From NCBI RefSeq assembly GCF_964340395.1, contig NC_135568.1, positions 13,888,276-13,952,275 of the forward strand: DNA of 64,000 nucleotides, given 5' to 3'. The stretch comes from Glandiceps talaboti (taxonomy: Eukaryota > Hemichordata > Enteropneusta > Spengelidae). The number at the start of each line of letters is the position of its first letter. Within the stretch, counting starts at the first letter, position 1. This document shows, piece by piece, positions 1 to 14,063 of the stretch. Position numbers and translations under genes: made by a program. The notes below the pieces were generated by a model. The model was not told the DNA's origin, did no database searches, and saw only the letters and a program-made list of their open reading frames with translations.

Positions 1-1338
1 TGAGTTGAACCAAATTTAACTCCAGGAGCAGACGTTTAACAAGCGTATTTTTAAAAGGGTGACTGGCAGAGAATGTGTGTCTCTTGAAGGGTAGACAATA
101 TACTCGCGATAGACTATGGGTTTCAGGCCACTGTGTCAGACGTGGTCTTGGAGGAGTCAGTACAATTCCTCCAAGAGTGGTAAGAGGCCAAGCCTGAAAT
201 AGACGGGTTGTGCGGCAAGTAGAAGTTTACATGCCTTGTCTGTGGTTTACATTGTGCACGCAAAACATCCCACAAAACCGGCCATAACTAAAGCGGCATA
301 TCAGTAAATATGAAAAACGTGACTTGGTAATTTGGATACCAGTTCTGAAAATATTCTCCGGGAAAATAGGTTAAAATGAACATCAAGATAGCTGCCTATT
401 TCCCATTGTTTATAAATCGTCAAGAGGTTAAGCTATCCACTCAGATGAACCACTCTTTGTCACTTTATAATCTGGCATTATACATGGGATAATTTCCAAA
501 ATGTACATGTTTTATCGTTTCATTTTGGACTTTATAGAAGTTGATGACTAAAATTACCTTACCCTCGATGAAAGTTATGAATGCGACTAGGTTTTACCAT
601 AGACAGGGTGGAGGGTCTATGGTTTTACCTACTAGAATTAGTTGCGACAAGATTGTAAATGCACATGGGCGAGTTTTGCCAGATTGCTTTATTTCAAGTG
701 ATTTGAAAATTGTGAATGGCGGACTTGGCCGTGGTCCATCGAATTGTCGAGTACTACCGTGGTGGCACTAGTCGTTCCTCACTGGAACGGCAAGTGCCAC
801 CTTATGGCGATATTTATTGTCTTTGAACCTTTCTCAACAAATAAATCACACATAACTCCCCAAACGCTTCCATTCTAGAAATCCGGTGCCGACCCTAAAC
901 CTTTTTAATAAAGAAGAAAAATCAGTAAAATCGAGAAAATTGTGAGTGAAGTCTTGCCAGAAATGGTCATCAACTTAAAAAAGACAATCTTCCAATCTGG
1001 AATGCAGAGCAGATGTCTTTGAAATAGAATTATTTAGTTTGGTTTAAAATTTAGTTGAAGTGGGCACAAAACTTGATTTGGTTCTGACTGTTCTGAATTT
1101 AGGGACACGAAATCGTCTCCCTGATGGCAGGAGTTCAAAGTGTTGGGACATAATGTGGCCTTTGTCATTTACCATTTTCCCAGCTTTGTTTTGTACACGA
1201 GATGTAAACATTTCATTCAAATTAGTCTACTTTTCACTCAATACTTTACTAAACACATTTACAATTTTGTTCAAGACACTCTTGTAGCTAGTCCCTAGAC
1301 TACCAAACCAGCACAAAAAAGAAAATGTTAAACCGACT
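1..1338. other. No host gene seen; repeat fragments
   Basis: No exon with supported splice sites was found here. Bases 1-60 resemble stretches near 5860-5915 and 6090-6140 (a shared phrase with CAGGAGCA followed by GTTTA), so they belong to a small dispersed repeat. About 880-1060 resembles the interior of the TTAGGCCTAA MITE family described at 55636-56001. The rest is unassigned AT-rich sequence. Confidence 0.5.
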
Positions 1339-1339
1339 C

Positions 1340-2511
<1,172 letters not shown>

Positions 2512-3210
2512 GATCTAACCCGATGTTATCTATTTCCTTTCCAAAATCGTGAATATCAAAGCGACAGTACATTACAACTTCGCCTCGCCACCACCCTGTG
2601 TTGCTTGGCAAGGTGGTAAATAAAACAAGTTTGCCTTTGGGATTATATTAACTGGGATTGTCGACACTGAATAATCCGGTCAATCATGGCACTGCGCTCA
2701 TTGTATGTCACGGCGTACAAGTATAAACGACGTTCATACTTCCATGACCATAGTTTCTGCGACCTGTCATTTGTTTGACCATAGACACTCCACCTTTGTG
2801 GAGGGTCCATGGTTTGATGGGATGCGTTAATTCTGGCAAACTTGTTTGGCAAATCGATCTGACGCAATATAGCTTGTGACCGTGGCATGCATAGCTTGGG
2901 TCAAAATCTATAACACCATTAAAGTATAAATAATGTTTAAACTTCCACGATAACACATACCTTTGAGAAATTATACTGACAGTATAATTACTCCAAGCAC
3001 AGACTATTCTCGTGTCAAACTCCGACACGAACTTGTTTTTCCTTGAAGAGTATATCTCGTGAGACCTATGGAAATTATCAAAATCTATATTGTAGTTGAA
3101 AAGAGCAAGAATGAAAAGAGGGGAAATTTAAGGGACATCATTTCTATATACACGTGTATTGTGCAAAGAACCCGATATCTTTGACCGCGTTGCCGTCAAC
3201 CGAGCAATGG

Positions 3211-3211
<1 letters not shown>
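2512..3211. other. No gene seen
   Basis: Short open frames on the minus strand (2643-3028) overlap each other in different frames and show no recognisable domain or splice pattern. The sequence looks like decayed repeat. It ends at a second (TA)n tract. Confidence 0.4.

Positions 3212-3304
<93 letters not shown>
3212..3304. repeat. (TA)n microsatellite
   Basis: About 93 bp of pure TA, followed by a short gap and a second small TA run at 3315-3328. Confidence 0.95.
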
Positions 3305-3308
<4 letters not shown>

Positions 3309-3329
3309 TCAGAATATATATATATATAA

Positions 3330-3425
3330 GAGGTAAGTCATAAACTGAAGGAAAAGTGCTCAATACTGAGAAGTAGAGCTGTATTTACACAAAGTACACA
3401 AGTTATGGTACGGAGGCCGTTACGA
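3330..3425 (+). repeat. Dispersed repeat shared with the window's right end
   Basis: The stretch beginning AGAGGTAAGTCATAAACTG is nearly identical to 63886-63982, including the run through 'acacaagttatggta'. Both copies sit directly downstream of a dinucleotide microsatellite, (TA)n here and (CA)n there. This suggests the microsatellite is the edge of one interspersed element. Confidence 0.8.
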
Positions 3426-4269
3426 TCTTCAGACGACTAAATAACGGAAATTCAAGTGATAGAATTCGATGCGCGTTGTTGAGTGACATGGTGGAATGAT
3501 AGAATGTATTTGTTTTCGTGGACGATTTAGTGGACGATCTAGTGGAATTAATCTCTAAAAAAAAACCATGAATCATGGTCTGAGTACTTCACAAATGTAT
3601 TCAATGCTCAAGTCCAAAGTGATGAAAGTTTCTCGATTTCCATGATCTTATCAGATCCACCTTGATAGACATAAATTCAGGCATTAATGGTGAGATTAAT
3701 ATCCGACTGTAGTCTTTTGGACAAGGTAATTACTTTGATAGTCTAGTTCCTATACTGTATCATTACCATTTATACCTCCACTCAAAGTATAGTCAGAGTC
3801 GTTACTCTAGAAGTCTTGAAATGCATGAGATGCAATTTAAAATTCATTTACAGCCACCCACACAGTCATTAACATCATGTCTTTGTTAATAAATCACAAA
3901 ACTCTAACCAATAACACAGTCCCTCATAAAGTTAGTGTTTATTGGGACAGTAATGTTCAAATGTGGTATATTTGTCAGCCCATGATGCTACTTATATACT
4001 GTTTACATCACCAAAACATTTAGGTTTCACTGATTGGGTGAACAACTTTTTGTGCTATTTGAGGGGCTTTTGGCTAGACGTGGTTTAGTTAGAAACCATA
4101 TTGGCATCCAGACTATTACTTTGAAGGAGATCATTGAAGAACAATAAAAATAAAACTCAAGGTGTGGATATGGGATCAGTGTGGCATTCTACATAGACAT
4201 TCTCCAACAATTCTTGTAGACATGTTATGTAACCATTTTTTCTTCACGAAAGGCATGTTCCCACAGGAA

Positions 4270-4815
4270 TCAATGGGGTAGGGGTTTCTAACATTGTCTT
4301 TTGAAAGTAAATTACATGTATGTCAAAACTAAAATTATTGTATTTACTAAGAGATGAAATTCTTAAGAAAATTGAAAAGTGGTTATTGGTGGTCATAAAC
4401 TCGACGTTGTTCGCTTTTTATGAATATCTAGGCGTGATTATGTCAAGCAGTGGTCTATGGTATTTAGCGCTTGCAGCTCAAGCGAGTAAAGCAATGATTG
4501 CGGTCATGAGTCAACTTGCAAAACTTGGGGACCTCCTAGTCAAAACTAAATTTAAAAGTTTTTGACTGTAAACTATTACCGATATTAAATTATACAGTGG
4601 AGATTTTGGGTTTTAATAGGTCTACTGAAACTGAACGTGTTCAAAGTAAATTTCAGTGTTATATTTTGAGTCGTATATAAACATATATGTAGTCTTTGAG
4701 TATGGGAGCTACAAAAATGCTTGACAAGTGTTCATTACGGGAAGTAGGCTGAAATGTTTTGAGATTGCTGAACGAGAGCTGCAAAACTTTAACCTCAGAC
4801 CACTTCTCCTCAGCC
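4270..4815 (+). mobile_element. Degenerate LINE reverse transcriptase C-terminal fragment
   Basis: Plus-strand translation gives FYEYLGVIMSSSGLW near 4419-4463, matching the usual F-x-YLGV box after the reverse transcriptase palm. It is followed by AQASKAMIAVMSQLAKLGDL (about 4479-4535) and VKTKFK. After stops and frameshifts it continues with an ETERVQSKFQCYIL-like block near 4628-4665. This is typical of the region downstream of the catalytic domain in non-LTR elements. It belongs to a different lineage from the minus-strand relics at 1340-2511 and 4962-5803. Confidence 0.7.
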
Positions 4816-4961
4816 CTGGTTCAAGTTCTTAGGTCATAGTGGTGTAAACTACATCTCAGACCACAATGTAGTGACCTGAGACTACATGCACATGTAGGCC
4901 CTACCTACTGGTATATTATGTAACTGCACTTGACGCCAGTGTGATTTCTAACTAAACTGTG

Positions 4962-5803
4962 TTATTGAAAGAACCGATGTGACGTCATCTGTTTTCTTTG
5001 TACCTGACACAATCCTAGCTGCTGTATTTTGGGCATGTTCAAGAGGGACAATGTTTTTAGCTGGCAGCCCATACAGAAGGGCCATTCAGTAGTCGGGTAT
5101 CGATGATATAAGTGCATGACCAAGGTTCTGACAAACTCCGTTTGTAAGATACTGGCGTATGCGACCATAGACAGTGGAGGGGCCCCCTCCACTGTCAATG
5201 ATGCGACCTATTGTTCGGGGGTGAAAAAGAACTGATCTACATGTCAACGAGATGTGCTTCTTGAGGTTATAACGGTCATCAATTGTTACACAAATGGTAC
5301 ATGCTGAATCCACTAACTGCACAGAAGACGATCCCATGTTGATGTGGTTCATGAGACGAGGAAGCCTGTTGAACTGAGACGTGATAAGGAGGACCTCGGT
5401 TTTGCCATCATTAAACTAGCTTATTTTGGGTCGTTTAATATCATGTGCAACAGTTTCCATCTTAGTTACTGTAGTTGACGTATGTGATTGGGGAAATATA
5501 TTGGTAAATCTGGTTGTCGTCTGCATGTTGTTGCATATTGAGATTTTGATGTCGGATTAGCTTTCCAAGTGGTGATGTGTATAGACAGCATACGCGTGTA
5601 AGAGTGGACCAAGCACAGGGTTTTGTGACACTCCACACTGCAAATGTTTGGTTTCTGATATGCCTTGTACAGAAATGGACTGTTGTATATCTTTGAGGTA
5701 TAAAGACTCTAGTCGAATGCCTGTAATACCGAGCTCGGAATAAACTTGAAATTATGCTGAAGTCAGAATTTACGGGGGGGGCATGAACAAAATTGAGGTT
5801 CAA
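4962..5803 (-). mobile_element. Degenerate CR1/L2-like LINE reverse transcriptase
   Basis: On the minus strand, frame-shifted blocks read LYTSPLGKLIRHQNLNMQ then ADDNQIY (a YADDTQIY-type catalytic box) near 5590-5505. They continue with VTIDDRYNLKKHISLTCRS (about 5285-5225) and CMGCQLKTLSLLNMPKIQQL (about 5085-5025). These are the expected blocks of a CR1/L2-clade reverse transcriptase. The same C-terminal block recurs at 62535-63060 on the plus strand, so both are copies of one family. Several stops and frameshifts make this a fossil. Confidence 0.75.
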
Positions 5804-5928
5804 AGGGAGGGGGGCATGACAATTGTGATGGTCTGAAAGGGCCCCCGAATATTCTGCTCATGATTTGAACCAAAATTAAACCTCAGGAGCAGTTGTTTAC
5901 CAAGTAAATTTACATTTGTATAAGTGTA

Positions 5929-8262
<2,334 letters not shown>

Positions 8263-8263
8263 G

Positions 8264-8435
8264 TGCTCCTTATAGTCTCGCTGCCAGACTCGAGACTATC
8301 GTCCCTAATCTGTTTACCGAGCGGCGCAGCCGCGAGAAGAGCGGGACCAGTCCCCCTCTATTCTCGCGGCTGCGCCGCTCGGTAAACAGATTAGGGACGA
8401 TAGTCTCGAGTCTGGCAGCGAGACTATGCTCCTTA
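8264..8435. mobile_element. Perfect palindromic foldback/MITE with 9-bp target-site duplication
   Basis: Bases 8273-8338 and 8361-8426 are exact reverse complements: two 66-bp arms around a 22-bp loop. TGCTCCTTA stands directly outside both ends (8264-8272 and 8427-8435), as a target-site duplication would. Each arm begins with a smaller hairpin, because TAGTCTCG at 8273 is answered by CGAGACTA at 8291-8298, and the right arm mirrors this. No transposase is encoded. A 9-bp duplication is compatible with Mutator-like elements, but the family cannot be named from this copy. Confidence 0.85.
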
Positions 8436-10480
8436 CAGCAGTTTGTTTTTCCCGCATATGCATACATTACCCATAATCCTTTTAAGTATTCTGCAGATAT
8501 CTGTGCAATGTGCACTCATGACTCATGAAAATCTGGAATGCACTGATCGAAGCCAATTGTACAGTTATACTATAAAAACAGGAGTTATGAGTATAATTGA
8601 AATAAAACAAGAGAATAAGAGATGAGGGCCCTCAGAATCGTCACGTAGAGTGATATAACAGTTACATGGATGCCGGGCATGTACCCATAGGTACGGGCCC
8701 GGGGGGGGGGGGGTTCTGCATGCCGAACGTCATTAAGTATTTCCTTTACTTTGGTGCTCATGATCGTAATTTGGATGATGCCCAAGATATTTGAGGCGTG
8801 AATACCTGTTGTTCTTCTAAAGGCTTGTTTATTACTGTGAAGATCACACCCTAACACTTAATTGTTCTATAAACGACACATGGACAAGAATACTATTCCC
8901 ATAGAGGTTAGTCTAGTTAATTCCTGATGGACCGTATTTCGTTCAGCGTTACGTTGTACATAACACGGTCAGTCAGAAACTATAGACGACATGGACGACA
9001 TGGATGCCATATAATATTCCCAATAGTCACTCAATTTTACTTAGCTAGAAATAATGTCCACAGACTCAAATCTGTCAGCACGTCTCTACTGTGAGTTTGT
9101 TGACGCTATTGGCCGGTCAGGTTTGTTAAGAAGCTCCATACACTAGCAATATTTGTGGCCCAATTTTAAACTATTATTGGAAACGATTGTCATGTCATCT
9201 AAATCTGTATTACTATGCATCAAACGCGTAGAAATGTGAAACACGTTTAGTGGTGGCGGTATGTAGTGCATAATGAAAAGGCGTACTACGAACATTTATT
9301 TCAAAATGAGCCCTGTGATATTACAATCTACGTACGTCCTAACCATGTAGTTCATATCATAAGCCTGCTTATATACATACATATGTATCGAATACACTAG
9401 CTACACGTATAGCGTTTATGTACGTATTGATTGCAAGCACGGTAGATTTGAATATTCATTTGTTTACTGCCCGGTTATGGGGGTGAACTCATGAATATAT
9501 TCTGAACTAAATGCAAATGTATTCAAATCACTTCCGACTCGCAATCTGAACTATTTTTCAGATCGAGTATAATCCGATTAGACAGGCGCTAATGGGAAAG
9601 TACAGAAACGTCCACCTCATCAGCATAAAAGTACAGAATTGAACTCAATCTGAACTATAGTACGGAAAGTGTCGTAAACTGTACTATTTTTTCTACTAGT
9701 GTAGCTTAGATGGAATTATATGTAATCGGGATTTAATGGAATATACTTCAAAATTTAGCAAGTGCATTCTATTCATGAATTAATTATCCTCAAAACCTTA
9801 AATGCTGTGTCTTACATATAGTCTAGTAGTCTAGTTTCTAAAGATGTAGTCATTTTCTACGATCTCTCACTCTCTCCACGTATAGTCAAACTGACAAATT
9901 CTATCGAAATTCTAGCTATATCCCCGGCTAGCAGGTGGTTGTAATTGGTTACTTTGTTCACTTTACTACAAACCCAACCTCCAGTTTGAAAGTAAGCCAC
10001 CTGAGGACTCAAAACGTCGTCATGTTTATACCAACGCTCCAATAGCATGAAACTAGCGCCATCTGTGGCAAGAATGGAATGCTGTGCTATCTAGAGAAAT
10101 TCGTTTGGCTCTACAATGGAGATTATCGTAGCGCTTACAGATACTAGCCTATGTGTTACAATACACACTTCAAAAAGGAATGAACGTGTGACATATACTT
10201 TGCGATAAGGCAAAAGTAGCTACCGTTGAAAGTGGTGATAAATATCATACTAAGGTAGATAGGAGTTTGGATGGCTCTTACTCTTACAAGACTATGGTGA
10301 AGAACCAATTAATCGGAAGCATGCATGAATATAAGTTCTTATAGTATTTGCAACTGATAAGAACCGTCCATGATTGTTTTGACCAATCAGAATGAACTTT
10401 GTGAAAGGCTTCATGTGATACACTTATAAACATATGAATTCTGGTAATATATTGACCAGAAATGATATTTGCTCACATCA
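8436..10480. other. Intergenic DNA; no gene seen
   Basis: Only short unconnected open frames occur. A poly-G run lies near 8699-8713. No further lectin-like exon was found here, although a complete copy B would need its next exon to the left of 10530. Confidence 0.5.
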
Positions 10481-10529
10481 ATCACCGTAAATATTAGTGC
10501 CATGTTTTTAAAGTATAAAATGTACTTAC

Positions 10530-10730
10530 ATTTGCTTTTACATTTTCGATCAATAGCGACACCTATCATATTTACTGATTTACTCTCTCCTAGATCAATG
10601 ATGAAGCCAGGGTCATTGACCAATTGACCGGTGTTCCCACACAATTTTGGGTTTCCATCAACCAGGAAGTTCATGTTCTTTCCGTCGATGAGATTAATTC
10701 CTGTAACCTCCTTCCCAAGAGCTAGATCTC
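10530..10730 (-). CDS. Copy B exon 4: first half of FTP-like domain 2
   Basis: The acceptor is ACTACAG before GAGATCTAGC and the donor is GTAAGT. The translation runs GDLALGKEVTGINLI, then DGNP, GNTGQL, PGFIIDLGE and AIDRKCKSK. It matches gene A exon 4 (38352-38152) at equal length. The exon ends on the first base of a codon, poised to complete a Cys in an exon that is missing from the window. Confidence 0.8.
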
Positions 10731-11196
10731 CTGTAGTGTAAATTGAGAACACGAGATGAGCTACCAGACGAAAGATTCATTTTTCGCGTCTTGGATTGCA
10801 AATTGTGAACAGTATGTCGTGTCGTTAAATAATTAATAATGTGCCTCCTTAAAACGCAGTTGTCATGAGATTCATACACGCATGCGCGCCAAAACATTAT
10901 TCCAACACTAATCAATTCGAGCTGCTAACTAACTAAGAAGTCACTCGCTTGATTACAGTCATCATATTATAATGGCCTTATCTATTTGGCCTGATCTTTC
11001 ACCTTAACGTTATTTAAACGTTTTAAAAACAAAACCAAAAAACGGTTTAATCTAATATGACGCATTTATAAATGTTAAGAAAGAAAATCGACTTTTCATT
11101 CATTGTCAGAAGCATTATATTATCATGTGCTGTTTTACTTTTGTCATTAATTCAAATTGAAGTAAATTAAAGTCAATGAAACAGTGGTCAAAGTCA

Positions 11197-11230
11197 CCCC
11201 TAACTCTAACCCTAACATCTAACCCTAAAC
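11197..11230. repeat. Short interstitial telomere-like CCCTAA run
   Basis: CCCTAACTCTAACCCTAACATCTAACCCTAA-type sequence, about four and a half imperfect CCCTAA units. The matching place in the gene A duplicate (about 39800-39825) has only CCCTTAACCTTAA-like sequence without the run. Confidence 0.7.
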
Positions 11231-11663
11231 TTACTACCGCAATATTATATCATCACAAACAAAGCAAGCAAGCAAGCACAACTTGATTTAATAACTGGAT
11301 TTGAAAAGTCTCTTTGAACAGAGCCAGGGTAGCTGAAGTACACAATCTTTTATTTCAGTATAGATAACCAAAATGAAGTCGTATAATACATGAAATAATC
11401 CTACGCATTTGATATACAAACATCACTAGTTTAATACTACAGAAAGAATGTACAAAAAAAAAGACGAAATTGTGACACTTTTTGTGTGGGTATGTGTGCC
11501 GCTAGGTAAAAGAAGAGAACATACCCGTATTTAGTATGTATAGAATATGCGACTGTTTATGGTATTACAGTTCGGGTTTTATTTTTACATCTACCAGTAC
11601 CTTTATCAGTTAAGGTGTATTTATATAAGGCCTCCTCTTGCTAGAGGAAAGAATGCCCGATGA

Positions 11664-11664
<1 letters not shown>

Positions 11665-11694
<30 letters not shown>

Positions 11695-11702
11695 TGTATG
11701 TA
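11665..11702. repeat. (ATGT)n microsatellite
   Basis: About nine ATGT units. The gene A duplicate (about 40204-40215) has only two units in the same context, so the run grew, or was lost in A, after the duplication. Confidence 0.9.
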
Positions 11703-11904
11703 TAAATGCGTATAAATAGACTTTATGATATGATTCTTTCTGTCTGGATGCAACTATGCATACTTTTGAGCGAAACCACGATGTCACTTCATTTTGCGAC
11801 ATTTTGGTATCCTTTACAACAGTGATTTTGCAATAAACCCATGGAGTGATCACTTCAAATGAGTGGGGGGGGGGGGTTTACAGGCGTAAGAAAACAGTAG
11901 TGAA

Positions 11905-12152
11905 CCTTCTATTTTTTATTATTTATTTATTAACCTTCCAACAGACATTGCCCAATACTAGCAAGAGGAAAGTTCAGTGTTAATGCAGGAGGAAACCGGA
12001 GTACCTGGGGAAAACCTGCGTTGTTCGGTAAAGTCAAACTGAACGACACTCTTCTTACTTACAGCGTGGTAAATTTAATCACCCAGCCGACGTCTGGCGG
12101 GTTCGAACCCAGGCTACAGGATGAAGAGGCGTACGAGCTAACCGCTCGGCCA
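11905..12152 (-). mobile_element. tRNA-derived SINE in a copy B intron
   Basis: On the minus strand the element starts with TGGCCGAGCGGTTAGCTC (12152-12135), a Leu/Ser-tRNA-like A box. GGTTCGAACCC follows near 12104-12094 as the B box. A body containing the core CGCAGGTTTTCCCC then runs to an AAAT-type tail at about 11932-11905. The equivalent intron of gene A lacks it, so it inserted after the duplication. A relative lies at 51262-51400. Confidence 0.8.
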
Positions 12153-12536
12153 CCAACAACCCTAAGTGATGGAATATATGTTCTCCAGTGCCTCCTGATG
12201 ATATTGAAAGTGTTTAATGTACTCAATCTTCTCTATGTTCTAACTCTCGTTTACTCCCGAAAGTGAGATGTTGATAATTGTAGGAGTATACTTTCGACTT
12301 TCTGCTGTCTCTAAATAGTAAGGCGCCCCAGCATAGGATTGGGGTAGTTGAGGAATAGAGCCTATGATGATAGATTTGACATTCAACTTATTCGTAAGAG
12401 CAAAGACAAACATGGTGACTTTTTCAGAGATTTCCTCACAATGAATGATCACAAATGTTGCAACGTTAGTGCATATTATATCTACACTGTCGTCACCGAT
12501 ATTGCGCTTAAACACTGACAATTCCATTTTACCTAC

Positions 12537-12758
12537 CTTCACTCACCGCTACCATCTCACATAAATGCATAGCCCTCGGGGTATCACCTTTCTTCTGTAT
12601 CATTACGAATCTACCGACGATTGGACCATTAACGCATCCTCTTTTGCGTTTACCAATGCCAGCAGCCTTTGGGATGTTCACATCAAAGCATACTTTATTG
12701 TCTGGGTGATTTGGGTCGGGTGAGTTTCCTACTTTGACCACAGTATTGGAGTAAGTAC
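12537..12758 (-). CDS. Copy B exon 3: second half of FTP-like domain 1
   Basis: The exon completes a Cys codon split by the phase-1 intron. It continues TYSNTVVKVGNSPDPN, NGPIVGRFVMIQKKGD and HLCEMVAV, the typical second half of an FTP domain ending in a Cys-Glu strand. It has the same 222-nt length as gene A exon 3. Confidence 0.85.
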
Positions 12759-12920
12759 CTAAATATAAAAAATAAAACCAATTACGCAAACCATGTCATA
12801 AATTAGAATATTTGGTGAGCGAGTTCCCTGTCTAAAAATAACTTTAAAATGATGTATTCAGAATTAAAATTTTAATGTAAAAGGTTGAGATAATATAAAA
12901 GAGTCTAAACAAACACTTAC

Positions 12921-13139
12921 ATCCTCTTTTTGATAAAGTATCTGCACAGCTCTTTGGGAAATGCATGGTGATCTGGTTAACGACAGTAGGTTCTCCGAGG
13001 TCCACTATAAATGACGGCTCTAAAGTTTTAATGCCTGAATCTGCACAGGTTGTAGGGTCACCATCAGTCAGATATTTTAGTGTATCTTCTTTAGCAAGCC
13101 ATGCATCAAGATACACTGGTTTATGCAAAGCGAAGTTAT
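12921..13139 (-). CDS. Copy B exon 2: first half of FTP-like domain 1
   Basis: The translation includes DNFALHKPVYLDAWLAKED, LTDGDPTTCADSG, SFIVDLGEPTVVN and SCADTLSKRG. The DG-D/N-P and VDLG motifs match the first half of fucolectin-type domains. Length and phase equal gene A exon 2, with about a dozen amino-acid differences. Confidence 0.85.
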
Positions 13140-13975
13140 CTGAAAGAGATATATTGAAATATTTGAACACTTTAACGTCCTTGATTTTCTCCTCACATTC
13201 AAGAAAATGGACCCCAATAGAGTTTTGTAATGACATAAGTGCAAGAATATACACATACTGGGAAAAACGAAAAGAGGTCTTCGCATTTGCATTAATTAAT
13301 GAACACATATGCAATTTACAAATCACACAAAGATAGTCTTGTAGCACATCATTTTCACAAACCAGAACACACATTATTCAGAATTGCATTTAAGGTCTTT
13401 ACAAGTGTGTTCTCTACAGCCGATAGCAAACGTAATCAATTGGAACTAATAATCTTGATGCCCTAGTACATATGTATCTCTCACTGAACAACGGGTTATG
13501 AAAAGAGCCAGTTAAGTTAACCCATCTCTCTTCAGTTACATTTACCAGCTTTGTTCGTCAATTTGGGTTGTTTTTTGTTCTTTTTTTTACTAAGCTAGGG
13601 TGCTTTTCCTTTTACATTTCACCATTGGGGTTTACGATCTTACCAGCTAACATCACTTGTTTGCAGACCTGTAAGATTTTATACTTCCATTGTTTTCTCG
13701 CCTTTTGCTTGATTCAATTTTAGTAGTCTGGTACATTCACTTTTGTATTCAGTATTTTTGTTATGGTCCCTTTCCTCCATTTTTGTACCTTCTTTTGTGT
13801 TGAATTTTGACTCTTACCATTATGTTTTTTGTACATTTAATGTCATTTTGTAAGGAGTCGGTGTATTGGAACCCTTTCAAACTCAAAATTAAAAATCCAA
13901 ATGGCGCGTGTCACACTTTTTACAAAATACGCATGCTATTACTTGACTCACGAGTACAAGATAAAAAATACCTAC

Positions 13976-14063
13976 CACCACTGCTTTCGACTTGTACGTA
14001 TAGCACACTTGCTGAAATTAATATTAATAATTTCATGTTGTAATCTCAAGTCGACGTTTTGAT
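13976..14063 (-). CDS. Copy B exon 1: 5' leader and signal peptide
   Basis: The acceptor TTTATAG precedes 14063. The ATG at 14036 opens MKLLILISASVLYVQVESSG, a short hydrophobic secretion signal, and the donor is GTAGGT. It is one codon shorter than the gene A counterpart. Confidence 0.8.

Larger units (their letters stand above)
10530..14063 (-). pseudogene. Copy B: partial duplicate of the FTP/F-type-lectin-like gene
   Basis: Four exons match the first four coding exons of gene A in length, phase and sequence. Exon 14063-13976 has its ATG at 14036 and a signal peptide of about 20 residues beginning MKLLILISASVLYVQV. Exons 13139-12921 (219 nt) and 12758-12537 (222 nt) form FTP-like domain 1. 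Exon 10730-10530 (201 nt) is the first half of domain 2. All introns are phase 1 with GT-AG ends and there is no internal stop, so these exons may still be expressed. The second half of domain 2 and everything after it are not found in 1-10.5 kb. Either the gene continues beyond the window across a very large intron, or it is a truncated duplicate. I favour truncation because homology with gene A stops in the intron just after exon 4. Confidence 0.7.

Noticed and set aside
8270-8515. 81-codon minus-strand frame across the palindrome
   Set aside because: Most of it is the inverted arms read twice; no independent evidence of coding.
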